This document shows, one piece after another, positions 35,801-44,788 of a stretch of DNA of 48,285 bases (the first letter of the stretch is position 1; each line of letters opens with the position of its first letter). The translations under genes were made by a program, and so were the position numbers. Source of the DNA: Chloroflexi bacterium TSY (GTDB taxonomy: Bacteria > Chloroflexota > Anaerolineae > Caldilineales > Caldilineaceae). The notes beneath the pieces are model-generated. The model saw only the letters and a list, made by a program, of their open reading frames with translations. It ran no database searches and was not told the origin of the DNA. The DNA is taken from NCBI GenBank assembly GCA_019217005.1, contig JAHBNG010000117.1:1-48285 (forward strand), given 5' to 3'.

Positions 35801-37300
35801 CTTTACTTTCTGGTAAAAGAAAAGAGATGAGGTGAGAAATGTGACAAAAAGCGGTTAGCAGTTCATCCTAAAGGTAGAGAACCCAAAAAGGAGGAAGGAA
35901 TGCTAACCGCGCCAGAAATAACTATAGCAGTACTGATGAATGTATTGCAAGTAACGCCGATGGGAACAAACGTAAATGTAATGCGTCTGATGTGGGCAAT
36001 GCTGAATGGGTCGTTTCTGAAAAGTCGAGGAGCAATCCATAGCGCATTGAAAGAAAGCGGGTTTGAAGATGAGGAGCTCCGGCGAAGCTGGTGGAGCTTT
36101 CGATATGGATCATGGGATATCACAAGTCTGCTGGGGTCGTGGCAAGAAGAAGTGGAAAGGGGAATGGGAGGCAAAAAAGTTAGAAGGGTACCGAGTGAAA
36201 AGCATAGATATCACAGGGTTCTGGCGACCGAAGCTGCAAGGGAAAGTGAACCGACTCTATAACTCAACGGCTCGTCGGGCATTGCCCGCGCTCATCTTTG
36301 GAGTGATGATAAGCTCGGGGGAGATAGGCGGGAAGCGAGTGCCACTGCTCAAGGCAATCATGAGATGCACGGTTGGAACAAAGGAAAGTGAGTTTCGGAA
36401 AAAGCTGCTGACAGAGACGAAGAAATCACTGGAGTCAGACGAAGTGGCGGTGGTCGATGCCGGGTTTACAATCAGAGAAATGCTAGAAAGCGGCATCGAC
36501 CGATTTGTCCTGCGGGAAGCCATTAACTGCACAGTGCGCCGCAATGAGTTCCCCAAACGCAAAGAAAAAGGCAGACCACCTGAATATGGTGATATTGTGC
36601 GACCGCTCTCTCGCAGCTATAAGGGAAAGCGACTCGAGGCTACAACTCCGGACTCGTCTGGTCGCTTTCTCTATAGTGGTCGCCTGATTTGCTATCAAGC
36701 ATGGCATAATCTCGTCCCCAGAACAACCAAGGTGGATACAGCCAACCGTACCTACTCGATTTACGTCATTCAGGATCCGGCCTACAACACACCTTTGGTT
36801 TTGGCGACCGTTATGACTTTGCAGCCTGAAACCATTTATCTTGTCTACCTGGAACGCTGGCCTGTTGAACATCCCCCCCTTGGCTTCCAAGCAGATGATT
36901 GGCTTACATCGTCAATTTGTTCATGCCGATGAGGCTTGTTTCCGCTTACCTGAACTGGGGCTGCTGGCTGGCAATCTTCTTTCCCATTTAGCCGCTTCTC
37001 TTCCTCCCATACCGACTGGCTACTGGGATCGAGAGCCTCAAGCCACTCCCGGCAGGCTGCGCCGTGTTCTCTCGAGTGCTCTTTTTCCAACTCCTGACCA
37101 ACTCGACCCTGACTTTCGGAAAAAGGCCTCGGTTTCACACCATTTCCCTAAAGGCGTTCTCGCTCATCGCCGCCTCAATGCCGCTGCTTAAACTAGCCGA
37201 GCACTATTTTTACATTTTATCCCGTTTTTTCAGGGTGGATTCTTTTTTCCGCCCCTTTCGGTTTGCCCTTTGTCACTCAAGCCTTTACCAGAAAGTAAAG
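35801..37300 (+). mobile_element. 1.5-kb insertion sequence ISx, copy 3
   Basis: Same inverted ends as copies 1 and 2; flanked by a 5-bp repeat ATGTC (35796-35800 and 37301-37305). It ends 60 bases before the start of the GluR0-like gene, so it lies in that gene's promoter region. Confidence 0.93.
35900..37191 (+). pseudogene. DDE transposase of ISx copy 3 (two frameshifts)
   Basis: Frame 1 runs from ATG 35900 to the extra G at about 36160; frame 2 continues from GEWEAKKLEGYRVKSIDITG to about 36877, where a C7 tract shifts the frame; frame 3 then reads PLASKQMIGLHRQFV to the stop at 37191. Only these two homopolymer differences separate it from an open frame. Both are shared with copy 2, which argues for a common parent or a systematic read error. 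Confidence 0.85.
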
Positions 37301-37360
37301 ATGTCTGAACTCACTCTTTTCATCGTTAAGCCAGATTTTTTTGGAGCGATAAAATAGGAT

Positions 37361-38557
37361 ATGGTGATGAAACGATTTTTCTTACTCTTTATGATGGGGG
37401 GACTCAGCATACTATTACTTGTTGGCGATACCAGGATAACAAGTGCTGCTCTTTCATTTGCGAATGAGAGCAGCCATTCTCAACGGGACTCGACGCGGGT
37501 GGAAGATGTTCCTATACAAGGAACCGGGCAGTTGACTGCTAAACAAAAAGAGGAGCGTTCTGTCGACAAGATTTATGTCGTGACAAAAGTATTTGAACCA
37601 CTTGTTATTAAAAATGAGCGAGGATTTACAGGTTTTAGCATTGATCTCTGGATTCATATCGCCAACCGCTTGGATCTGACGTATGAGTTTATCGAAGTAA
37701 AAACAGTGACCGAGCAATTGGCTTACGTTCAACGTGGAGACGCCGATGTGGCAATTGCAGGAATTAGCATTACACAGGCTCGCGAACGAAGGCTCGATTT
37801 TACACATCCGTACTTTACCGGTGGCTTATTGATTGCTGCACCCGTTGAACAGATCAGTCTGGTTCGTGGAATTTTTTCAGCCATCTTTTCCTGTAATTTC
37901 TTAGAGTTGATTGGTGCATTTATCCTCACAGTTCTTGTGGCTGGTCACATTATTTGGCTTTGCGAACGTCATGTTAACCCAGGATTTCCCAGGGGCTATT
38001 TCTCTGGTTTATGGGCGTCGATTTGGTGGGCGTCGGTTACTGTCACGACAGTTGGTTACGGCGATAAGATTCCACTCGGTCGGTCGGGTCGTGCGTTTGC
38101 CCTCGTCTGGATGTTTGTTGGTCTCTTTCTGATTGCCAATTTTACGGCTGGTCTGACGACGCTCTTGGCCGTACGGGAATTGCGCGGAACTGTAACTGGG
38201 CTATCTGACCTGGCGGACAAACGTGTGGCGACCATCGTAGGCAGTACCTCATCTCAATACCTGATCGAACATGGCATTCGTATGATTGAAGTGACAACCG
38301 TTGACGAAGCGGCTGAGACGGTTGTCGAGGGGAAAGCACAGGCAATCATCTATGATGCACCAGTTTTGCTCTACTATGTACAGACGCAACAGCAAGATGT
38401 ATTTCAAATTATTGGCGGAATTTTTAATCCAGAAAGTTATGGAATCGCCGTTCCAACAGGAAGCCATTATCGTGAAATGATCAATCGTGTTCTGTTAGAA
38501 ATACAGGAAGATGGAACCTACGACACGCTATATGCCAAATGGTTTGGCTCGAGTTGA
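37361..38557 (+). CDS. GluR0-like ionotropic glutamate receptor (ligand-gated potassium channel)
   Basis: 398 residues. Signal peptide (~1-30); ligand-binding lobe S1 (~70-165, with RERRLDFTHPYFTGG); membrane helix M1 (182-204); re-entrant pore loop with a potassium selectivity filter TVTTVGYGD (227-235); helix M2 (243-271); lobe S2 (~275-398, VGSTSSQYLIEHG ... AIIYDAPVLLYYV ... YAKWFGSS). This layout, an amino-acid-binding protein split by a two-helix K+ pore, is that of prokaryotic GluR0. It would conduct K+ when an extracellular amino acid binds; the ligand is unknown. Start ATG 37361 or 37367. The pore has the full TVGYGD signature, so potassium selectivity is likely. ISx copy 3 lies 60 bp upstream and may alter expression. 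Confidence 0.93.
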   Translation: MVMKRFFLLFMMGGLSILLLVGDTRITSAALSFANESSHSQRDSTRVEDVPIQGTGQLTAKQKEERSVDKIYVVTKVFEPLVIKNERGFTGFSIDLWIHIANRLDLTYEFIEVKTVTEQLAYVQRGDADVAIAGISITQARERRLDFTHPYFTGGLLIAAPVEQISLVRGIFSAIFSCNFLELIGAFILTVLVAGHIIWLCERHVNPGFPRGYFSGLWASIWWASVTVTTVGYGDKIPLGRSGRAFALVWMFVGLFLIANFTAGLTTLLAVRELRGTVTGLSDLADKRVATIVGSTSSQYLIEHGIRMIEVTTVDEAAETVVEGKAQAIIYDAPVLLYYVQTQQQDVFQIIGGIFNPESYGIAVPTGSHYREMINRVLLEIQEDGTYDTLYAKWFGSS

Positions 38558-38574
38558 AACAGCAGAGTGCGGTT

Positions 38575-38826
38575 CTATCGTGGCTCGAGAAACTTATGCA
38601 GCAATCGCAACATCTCGACAGCATATCCTAATCTTTTGTCGGGCTCTTCTAGGCTCTGCTCTCGCTCTCGTTTCAATTTGGCTGCATCCCGACCAAGAAT
38701 AAAGGGATCTTCCCACGCCAGCCAATCTACTTCTTTCACTTGAATCTGTTCGTTAAGAAACAAAATAAACTCAGCGAAGACGCTGATATCCTGGTTTTGA
38801 AATCGAGGTAAGATATCTTGCAACAT
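38575..38826 (-). CDS. Small hypothetical protein (83 aa)
   Basis: MLQDILPRFQNQDISVFAEF ... DAAKLKREREQSLEEPDKRLGYAVEMLRLLHKFLEPR. Helical and charged; no motif recognised. It begins 24 bases after the 169-residue gene and is the third gene of the acyl-CoA ligase operon. Its stop faces the GluR0-like gene tail to tail, 17 bases away. Confidence 0.5.
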   Translation of the reverse strand: MLQDILPRFQNQDISVFAEFILFLNEQIQVKEVDWLAWEDPFILGRDAAKLKREREQSLEEPDKRLGYAVEMLRLLHKFLEPR

Positions 38827-38850
38827 TTGCGCTTGTAAGACAAGATGACA

Positions 38851-39360
38851 CTAAGCAAAGTCTAACGTTTTGCCCAGGACCATTTCACCAACTCGCACAA
38901 CCATCTGTTCAACCTCGCGATAGATAGCGGGATGGGTTGCCCAAGCTGAATTGCTGCGATGAAAGAGCAGAGGTGTATCCTCTGCTCGCACCATCTCAAT
39001 ATCTTCGATAAACTGCTCTTGGTGTTCTGTTCCTAACGCAAATGCAATGCGATCCACGCCGGCTAAATGAACGATCTGTTCCGGCATACAATTCCGGACT
39101 GCATTAGCACAGGCTGATAACCAATGGTCCCCTGGTTTGCTGGTCGGATGGTTAAAAGAGAGATGGAAAAACTCGTCCTCGCTTAATGCCGCCACTGCTG
39201 CAACGTGTGCCTGTTCTGTAGCAGGTGAGATGTTCACAAACGCCTCTGTAAAGAGCTGTTTGAGTTGAGGCGTAATCGCGGTTAAGTGCGAAAAGATCGT
39301 GCCGTCTCGATCATGGATAGGCAAAACAACAACTGGACCTGGGGGATCTTTTTCCTGCAC
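38851..39360 (-). CDS. Hypothetical protein (169 aa) linked to acyl-CoA ligase
   Basis: GTG start at 39360, two bases after the acyl-CoA ligase stop, so almost certainly co-translated with it. It starts VQEKDPPGPVVVLPIHDRDG (first residue would be Met) and contains SFNHPTSKPGDHWLSACANA and HLAGVDRIAFALGTEHQEQF. It is soluble, mixed alpha/beta. No known family is recognised; a role next to fatty-acid activation is only implied by position. Confidence 0.7.
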   Translation of the reverse strand: MQEKDPPGPVVVLPIHDRDGTIFSHLTAITPQLKQLFTEAFVNISPATEQAHVAAVAALSEDEFFHLSFNHPTSKPGDHWLSACANAVRNCMPEQIVHLAGVDRIAFALGTEHQEQFIEDIEMVRAEDTPLLFHRSNSAWATHPAIYREVEQMVVRVGEMVLGKTLDFA

Positions 39361-39362
39361 GT

Positions 39363-41141
39363 TTAATCCTTATACATTTCCTCAATTTCACGATGCCAGT
39401 TTTCGTGGACAACACGCCGCTTGATTTTCAGCGTTCCGGTCAATTCTCCATCATCGATTGTGAAGTTGCGAGGCAAGATCGTGAACTTTCGTACTTGCTC
39501 CACTCGCGCAAAGAGTGAATTGACCTTCTGCTCGATCTCGTTCTCTACTGCTTCGTTGATTTTGGCATCTTTGTGTAGAGGGTCACTACAATTGTTTGAT
39601 TCTGAAAATCGTGCGGCTGCCTCGTCATCAAGCGTCACTAGAGCCGAGACAAATTTGCGGCGGTCAGCAATCAAGACTGCTTCTGAGATTAACTCACAAT
39701 CTTTGAGCGCCGCTTCGATATTCTTCGGCGCAATGTTCTTGCCTCCAGCCGTGATCATAATCTCTTTCTTTCGACCAATAATGGTCAAATATCCTTCGTC
39801 ATCAAATTGACCTAAATCTCCCGAGTGCAGCCAGCCGTCAACAAGATCTTCATTGGTTGCCTCTTCGTTCTTATAGTAACCCATAAAGACGTTGTCGCCT
39901 TTCACAAGAATTTCACCATCATCCGCAACTTTGACTTCAGTATCCGGCCAGGCTTGCCCAACAGTTCCAATCTTTGTGGCCCCCGGGCGATTGAGGGTTG
40001 TTGGTCCGCAATCTTCGGATTGACCATAGATTTCATAGATGATGATATCGAGACCGCCAAAAAATTCTATAATCTCCGGCGAAATCGGTGCAGCACCGGA
40101 GCCAGCAAAACGTACCTTACCCAGACCTAAGGCAGGCTTGACTTTGGAAAATATCAGTCTGTCTGCAATCTTGTACTGTAGGCCTAACAATCCTGTCGGT
40201 TCCTGACCTTGATTGCGCAAGGCAGATACTTGCTGGCCAACCCCCATGGCCCAGGCAGCCAGTTTCTCACGCAAACCCGTCGCTTCCCCAAGCCGCGCCA
40301 TGACCCCGGCATGAAATCGCTCCCAGACACGAGGGACGGCAAAAAAGATAGTTGGCTGTATCTCCTTAAGATTGTCGGGCAAAGCATCCATCGATTCAGC
40401 AAAGTAGATTTGATATCCCCCTGTAATCGCATTGTGAATCGTGAACATCTGCTCGGCAATATGTGAAAGAGGCAGATAAGAGACAACCGTGTCATCCGCA
40501 TTCATATCGATCAGGCTGATCGACTTTTCCGCCGTGCGAGCCAAATTCTTATGCGAAAGCATAACCCCCTTGGGCGGACCAGTTGTGCCAGAAGTGTAAA
40601 TGAGTGTCGCCAATTGCTCCATCTCAAGCGAGCCCAAACGTTCATCGATGAGGGAGTCAGGAACCTCTTCAGCTTTGGCCATAAATTCATCCCAACTCAG
40701 GACCATCTCATCATCAATCGGTGGTGCCTTCTTCATCATCACCACATGCTCAAGACTGGCTAGATCTTCCCGAATCTCCTTGATCTTTTCCCACTGCTTT
40801 TCATCTTCGAGCAGGATCACGCGTGAATCGGCGTGTTCGACAATATATCTCACCTCCGCAGGTGAACTCGTAATATAGATGCCAGCCGCGGCACCCCCCA
40901 TGAGCATCGCAGCAACATCCGTGATTACCCATTCCGGTGAATTAAATCCCAAGATCGTTGTAATGCCACCCGGTTCAGCGCCCAACGCCACTAGTGCACG
41001 GGCTGCCGTGCGCACCTGTTCGCAGTACTCTTTCCACGAAGTAGCCACCCATTGCGAACCTTGTTTCTCATAATATGCAGGTGCATTGCCAATCTTATCG
41101 GCATTTGCGTGAAGCCGATGAAGAATCGTGTCTGCCGCCAT
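39363..41141 (-). CDS. Long-chain fatty-acid-CoA ligase (AMP-forming)
   Basis: 592 residues. ANL-superfamily motifs: A3 TLIYTSGTTGPPKGVMLSHK (179-198), A5 IYEIYGQSEDCG, GEILVKGDNVFMGYYKNEEAT, and A7/A8 LHSGDLGQFDDEGYLTIIGR followed by KKEIMITAGGKNIAPKNIE with the catalytic lysine region at the C-terminus. It forms acyl-adenylate then acyl-CoA, at the membrane inner face, supplying beta-oxidation or lipid synthesis. The start ATG 41141 follows TAGGAGATTTGACTT. It is the first of a three-gene operon. A P2 palindrome lies at 41164-41227 directly upstream and may act on expression. Confidence 0.92.
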   Translation of the reverse strand: MAADTILHRLHANADKIGNAPAYYEKQGSQWVATSWKEYCEQVRTAARALVALGAEPGGITTILGFNSPEWVITDVAAMLMGGAAAGIYITSSPAEVRYIVEHADSRVILLEDEKQWEKIKEIREDLASLEHVVMMKKAPPIDDEMVLSWDEFMAKAEEVPDSLIDERLGSLEMEQLATLIYTSGTTGPPKGVMLSHKNLARTAEKSISLIDMNADDTVVSYLPLSHIAEQMFTIHNAITGGYQIYFAESMDALPDNLKEIQPTIFFAVPRVWERFHAGVMARLGEATGLREKLAAWAMGVGQQVSALRNQGQEPTGLLGLQYKIADRLIFSKVKPALGLGKVRFAGSGAAPISPEIIEFFGGLDIIIYEIYGQSEDCGPTTLNRPGATKIGTVGQAWPDTEVKVADDGEILVKGDNVFMGYYKNEEATNEDLVDGWLHSGDLGQFDDEGYLTIIGRKKEIMITAGGKNIAPKNIEAALKDCELISEAVLIADRRKFVSALVTLDDEAAARFSESNNCSDPLHKDAKINEAVENEIEQKVNSLFARVEQVRKFTILPRNFTIDDGELTGTLKIKRRVVHENWHREIEEMYKD

Positions 41142-41440
41142 AAGTCAAATCTCCTAAATCATCGGGTATGTACCTCAAAGTGTGTAAATGGAGTAGTCTC
41201 CCTTTACATGCTTTGGGACACACTGCCAAATCCACTATAAAATAATGGGAACAGTTCCTGATTGTAAAGGAGTAGTCTTGCTTGTGTCAATTGCTGTTGC
41301 GATTCAGATGGATGAATCGACTCTCCACATTTATTGTAGAAGAATATTTTGTGATATGATTATTGAATTCCGAACTGGTCTAATAATCATCCACGACTAT
41401 CTCCCGCAAACCTGATTTTTCAACCGATCTGGAGGAAACC
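41142..41440. other. Divergent promoter region with a P2 palindrome
   Basis: Separates the acyl-CoA ligase (minus) from the sugar-binding protein (plus). Besides the P2 repeat it is AT-rich from about 41320 to 41400; TTGTAG ... TATGAT near 41334-41360 is a weak sigma70-like candidate. No gene is seen. Confidence 0.45.
41164..41227. repeat. Palindromic repeat family P2, second copy
   Basis: TATGTACCTCAAAGTGTGTA at 41167 pairs imperfectly with TACATGCTTTGGGACACACT at 41205. It resembles the arm GTGTACCACAAAGTGTG at 28984. Both copies stand 20-65 bp upstream of a minus-strand start codon. Confidence 0.7.
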
Positions 41441-42877
41441 ATGATGAATCAACGTTTATCCCGACGGCAGTTCCTGTCTCTCACAAGTGGCACGTTTGCC
41501 GCAACAGCGCTTGCTGCTTGTGTTACTCCCTCTGGCACACCGAGTGGAAGCGCAAGTAGTGCTGGCGATGCGGCTCCAGAAAGCATTACCATCAACGTTT
41601 GGGGACCAACCGGTCTGCTCATCGATGCCATCTACGAACAATTTACAGATCAAACAGGCATTGCAATCAACAACTCGGACATTGGCGACGCCGTCTTTGG
41701 CGATCAGAAATATCTCACTGCAACCGCGGCTGGCACCGGCCCTGATTCAGCTTTCCAAAATCGTCATACCTTTATGCAGTTTTCAGCCAAGGGTCTTTAT
41801 CAGGATGTGACGGCGCGGATGGAAAAAGATGGTTTGGCCGTGACCGACTTTACTCCCGTGCAGATTGAAGAGCCCTCATGGGGTGGCAAGGTTTACGGTC
41901 TACCCTTGCGTACAGACGTCCGCTACCTCTATTGGAACAAGGAATTCTATGCAGAGGCGGGTCTTGATCCAGACAGCCCACCGACCACGTGGGCCGAGCT
42001 GGAAGAATATGCAAACGCCACAAATGTCATCAATGACGACGGTGAGTATGAACGGTATGGCTTTGTCCCCTATCTCTATGGCAATTCGTGGACGTGGCTC
42101 TACGGTTTTCTCAACAAAGCGCCATCAATCACGGAGGATAAGCGCACCATTCTGGCTGACGACGAACGCTGGATTCAGGCCTTGCAGTGGATGGTCGACT
42201 TCTACGACAATTATGTAGGAGATTTCGAGATCGCCAATGCATTCAATGAAGCGACAAAATCGGCCGGCTTGGGGCAACCATTTGTCGCGGGTCGTACTGC
42301 TATGTCTGCAAACGGCAACTGGTTTGTGGGCAATCTACTACGCAGCCCAGGGATTGATTGGGAAGTGGCACCGATGCCAATTCCAGACGGTGGAGAGAAG
42401 AGCACCTGGTCATGTGGTTGGTCTTACGTTCTTTCACCAGACGCTCAGCATCCCGACCAAGGTTGGGAGTTCATGCGCTGGATTATCGGCATCGAGGGAT
42501 GGCGGGCCGAAGCCAATGCCATGCTGGAAGATACACAACGCACATGGGAACGCGAACAGTTGGTGGGAGAGCCACAATATTGGCCGCGGTTGGCATGCTA
42601 TCTGCCTGCACTCCAGATGCTGAAGGATGAGTATGTTTCTCAGCTCGGTGAACGAGAGCAGAACGCCTGGGTGCTGACCCGCGATGCCCTGGAAAACTGG
42701 ACCCATGGTTGCGGCAGCGAAATGGGTGTAGCCGCTCTCGAATATTGGGTCGAAATGGACAACTCAACACGTGCGGCTTTATCTCATGCCATGACCGCCG
42801 AGGAAGCCATGCTTCAATGTAAAGAGAAGGTGCAGGAAGCAACGGATCGGGCCTGGGAGGCGATTGATTCGGCATGA
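41441..42877 (+). CDS. Sugar ABC transporter substrate-binding lipoprotein
   Basis: 478 residues, start ATG 41441 behind GGAGGA. A Tat motif SRRQFL (7-12) precedes the hydrophobic stretch and a lipobox LAAC with Cys27, so it is exported folded and lipid-anchored. The mature part begins with a Ser/Gly-rich linker, then ITINVWGPTGLLIDAIYEQF and the typical extracellular solute-binding family 1 features (VYGLPLRTDVRYLYWNKEFYAEAGLD, TWAELEEYA, AMSANGNWFVGNL, WSCGWSYVLSPDAQHPDQGWEFMRWI). It would bind an oligosaccharide or related compound and deliver it to the permeases at 43147 and 44789. No ATPase gene is in the cluster; a shared MsmK/UgpC-type ATPase elsewhere is likely. Confidence 0.93.
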   Translation: MMNQRLSRRQFLSLTSGTFAATALAACVTPSGTPSGSASSAGDAAPESITINVWGPTGLLIDAIYEQFTDQTGIAINNSDIGDAVFGDQKYLTATAAGTGPDSAFQNRHTFMQFSAKGLYQDVTARMEKDGLAVTDFTPVQIEEPSWGGKVYGLPLRTDVRYLYWNKEFYAEAGLDPDSPPTTWAELEEYANATNVINDDGEYERYGFVPYLYGNSWTWLYGFLNKAPSITEDKRTILADDERWIQALQWMVDFYDNYVGDFEIANAFNEATKSAGLGQPFVAGRTAMSANGNWFVGNLLRSPGIDWEVAPMPIPDGGEKSTWSCGWSYVLSPDAQHPDQGWEFMRWIIGIEGWRAEANAMLEDTQRTWEREQLVGEPQYWPRLACYLPALQMLKDEYVSQLGEREQNAWVLTRDALENWTHGCGSEMGVAALEYWVEMDNSTRAALSHAMTAEEAMLQCKEKVQEATDRAWEAIDSA

Positions 42878-43146
42878 TCGTATTGCGTAGTGCGTGTTGC
42901 GTGAACCAGTTGAGGATCTGTTGGTGCTGCAAGAATGCAGTCTTGATGGCAAGATCAATCTCGTTCAACACTCTCAGTTCGCTTACCAGTACACGCAATA
43001 AGCTATACGAAATTTTAGGAGCTTGGTTCTATGACCAGGCTCTTTTGCTATCTTATAGAGACGCCACTTAAACTTCGGACAATAGAATCGTTTTTTCTCG
43101 AAAGACAATTGTCCGAAGTTTAAATGATGTGGCTATTAGAAAGTGA
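42878..43146. other. Spacer in the sugar ABC locus with hairpins
   Basis: Holds a short hairpin (AGGAGCTTGGTTCTATGACC with CAGGCTC at 43017-43052, followed by TTTT), a possible terminator or attenuator after the binding-protein gene, and the 16-bp perfect inverted repeat below. No gene is seen. Confidence 0.5.
43068..43123. repeat. 16-bp perfect inverted repeat before the permease gene
   Basis: TTAAACTTCGGACAAT (43068-43083) and ATTGTCCGAAGTTTAA (43108-43123) are exact complements with a 24-base loop containing TTTTTT. It lies 20 bases before the permease start. It could be an operator, a regulatory hairpin separating binding-protein and permease expression, or a small mobile repeat. Confidence 0.65.
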
Positions 43147-44082
43147 ATGCTCATGACAGTCACGACTCAACCCAAGCCTTGGTTCCAGACAAATCGGGGT
43201 CGGGAGGCCCTGAACTTTTACCTCTTTATTTTGCCTTGGACGATTGGTTTTTTGGTCTTCATTCTCGGTCCGATCATTGCATCGTTCTATTTTAGCTTTA
43301 CGCGGTATGACATTGTCAATGCGCCGCGTTTTGTTGCGCTCGAAAATTTTATTGAGTTGTTCACCGATTCGCTCTACTGGCGTAGCCTCTATAATACGGT
43401 CTACATTGTTATCCTGGCCGTTCCCTTGGGCATGATTTTTGCCTTTGCAGTAGCACTATTGCTAAATCAGAAGGTGTGGGGTATGGCAGCCTACCGTACA
43501 GCTTACTTCATCCCTTCGATTGTACCCGCCGTGGCCTCTGCTGCGCTCTGGCTCTATCTGCTTCAACCTCAGTGGGGGCTCATCAATGGAGTGCTCGGCT
43601 TCGTTGGTTTGCCAGAACCAGGATGGTTGGCATCTGAAAATTGGTCCAAGCCATCCATCATTCTGCTGATGGTCTGGCGCCTGGGCGGAACGATGATCAT
43701 CTATCTGGCTGGACTTCAGGATATTCCCGAAGTACTCTACGAAGCAGCCGAGATCGACGGCGCCAACTGGTGGGGCAAGTTCCGCAATGTGACGCTGCCG
43801 CTGATGACACCCTCCATTTTCTTTACACTCGTGATGGGCATTATTGCCACTTTTCAAGTTTTCGATGTGATCTTCGTTTTAACAGATGGGATGGGTGGCC
43901 CACTCAACTCCACACTGGTCTACATGATCTATCTTTTCCACAATGGGTTTAATTTCTTCCGCATGGGATACGCCTCCGCAATGGCCTGGGTACTTTTCCT
44001 GCTGATCCTGTTGCTAACGTGGCTCCAATTCCGAATTGCATCCAAATGGGTCTACTATGAGTCCGAGACGAGTGATGCTTGA
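43147..44082 (+). CDS. Sugar ABC transporter permease, MalF/UgpA type
   Basis: 311 residues, six membrane segments starting with FYLFILPWTIGFLVFILGPI. The EAA loop is LYEAAEIDGANWWGKFRNVTLPLMTPSIFF; the C-terminal FRIASKWVYYESE is family-typical. It pairs with the permease at 44789 and the binding protein at 41441. Start ATG 43147 or 43153 (LMTVTT). It is clearly related to the broken permease at the start of the window, so the genome holds at least two such importers. Its stop overlaps the start of an acetyltransferase gene. Confidence 0.92.
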   Translation: MLMTVTTQPKPWFQTNRGREALNFYLFILPWTIGFLVFILGPIIASFYFSFTRYDIVNAPRFVALENFIELFTDSLYWRSLYNTVYIVILAVPLGMIFAFAVALLLNQKVWGMAAYRTAYFIPSIVPAVASAALWLYLLQPQWGLINGVLGFVGLPEPGWLASENWSKPSIILLMVWRLGGTMIIYLAGLQDIPEVLYEAAEIDGANWWGKFRNVTLPLMTPSIFFTLVMGIIATFQVFDVIFVLTDGMGGPLNSTLVYMIYLFHNGFNFFRMGYASAMAWVLFLLILLLTWLQFRIASKWVYYESETSDA

Positions 44083-44593
44083 GCGAGTCAAAACGCAAAT
44101 TGTTTCTGCCAATGAACTATCAACTCCAAATCGCAAGTCTCTTAAAGATTGGTTTCAGCAACAGTTTGGTCATATTGAGATTGTTTGGGCTGAGCCTGAG
44201 TGGTATGGGCTTGCATGGCATGAGGAAAACATAATTGGCTGCCTGAGCATTGTGGAGCGGCACATCTTGGTTGGCTGTAAGCAGATTTATGTTGGCGGGA
44301 TTGGTGGTGTCATGACGCGGCAGACATATCGCTGTCAAGGTGTAGCTACAAAGCTCTTAGGGGGTGCAGCGAATTTTCTGCAGACAGCCCTACATGTCGA
44401 TTTTGGCCTGTTATTGTGTAGAAAAAATGTTGTACCAGTCTATCAAAAGTCTGGTTGGATCTGCGTTGATGCATCTACTCACTTTGTGCAGCCAAGCGGG
44501 ACACAAACCTACACACATGCAACCATGATATTGCCATGTTCGTCTCATAAATGGCTAAGTGGCACCGTTAATTTATGTGGCTTCCCCTGGTGA
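44075..44593 (+). CDS. GNAT acetyltransferase, aminoglycoside-acetyltransferase-like, within the sugar ABC locus
   Basis: About 172 residues starting MLERVKTQIVSANELS; the ATG overlaps the permease stop (ATGCTTGA), indicating translational coupling. Motif A is VGGIGGVMTRQTYRCQGVATKLL, and the C-terminus WLSGTVNLCGFPW resembles the endings of AAC(2')-related proteins. Catalysis would be acetyl transfer to a small amine or sugar amine. Position between two permease genes suggests a role in modifying the imported compound, but it may simply have inserted there. Aminoglycoside activity is not claimed. Confidence 0.8.
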   Translation: MLERVKTQIVSANELSTPNRKSLKDWFQQQFGHIEIVWAEPEWYGLAWHEENIIGCLSIVERHILVGCKQIYVGGIGGVMTRQTYRCQGVATKLLGGAANFLQTALHVDFGLLLCRKNVVPVYQKSGWICVDASTHFVQPSGTQTYTHATMILPCSSHKWLSGTVNLCGFPW

Positions 44594-44727
44594 AAGATGT
44601 TGAGATAACCGGAGTGATGAATCTTCCGGGAAGGGGTCACAGATGGACCCGTTAGCCAAACTGTTTCTGACCTCTTCCCGGAAGATGGGTTGGCGAAGAC
44701 TCCGCTTCTCAAGTCGATCCGAGTATA
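44594..44727. repeat. Palindromic repeat family P3, copy B (opposite orientation)
   Basis: Reverse complement of the element at 35335-35471, differing at only a few positions across the core. Inner arms ATCTTCCGGGAAGGGGTCA and TGACCTCTTCCCGGAAGAT. It fills the gap between the acetyltransferase stop (44593) and the second permease. Confidence 0.85.
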
Positions 44728-44788
44728 GGATCTCATGTGGTTGACGAAGGCAAAGATAACAATTCAGAATCCTAAAGGTTTACGAACA

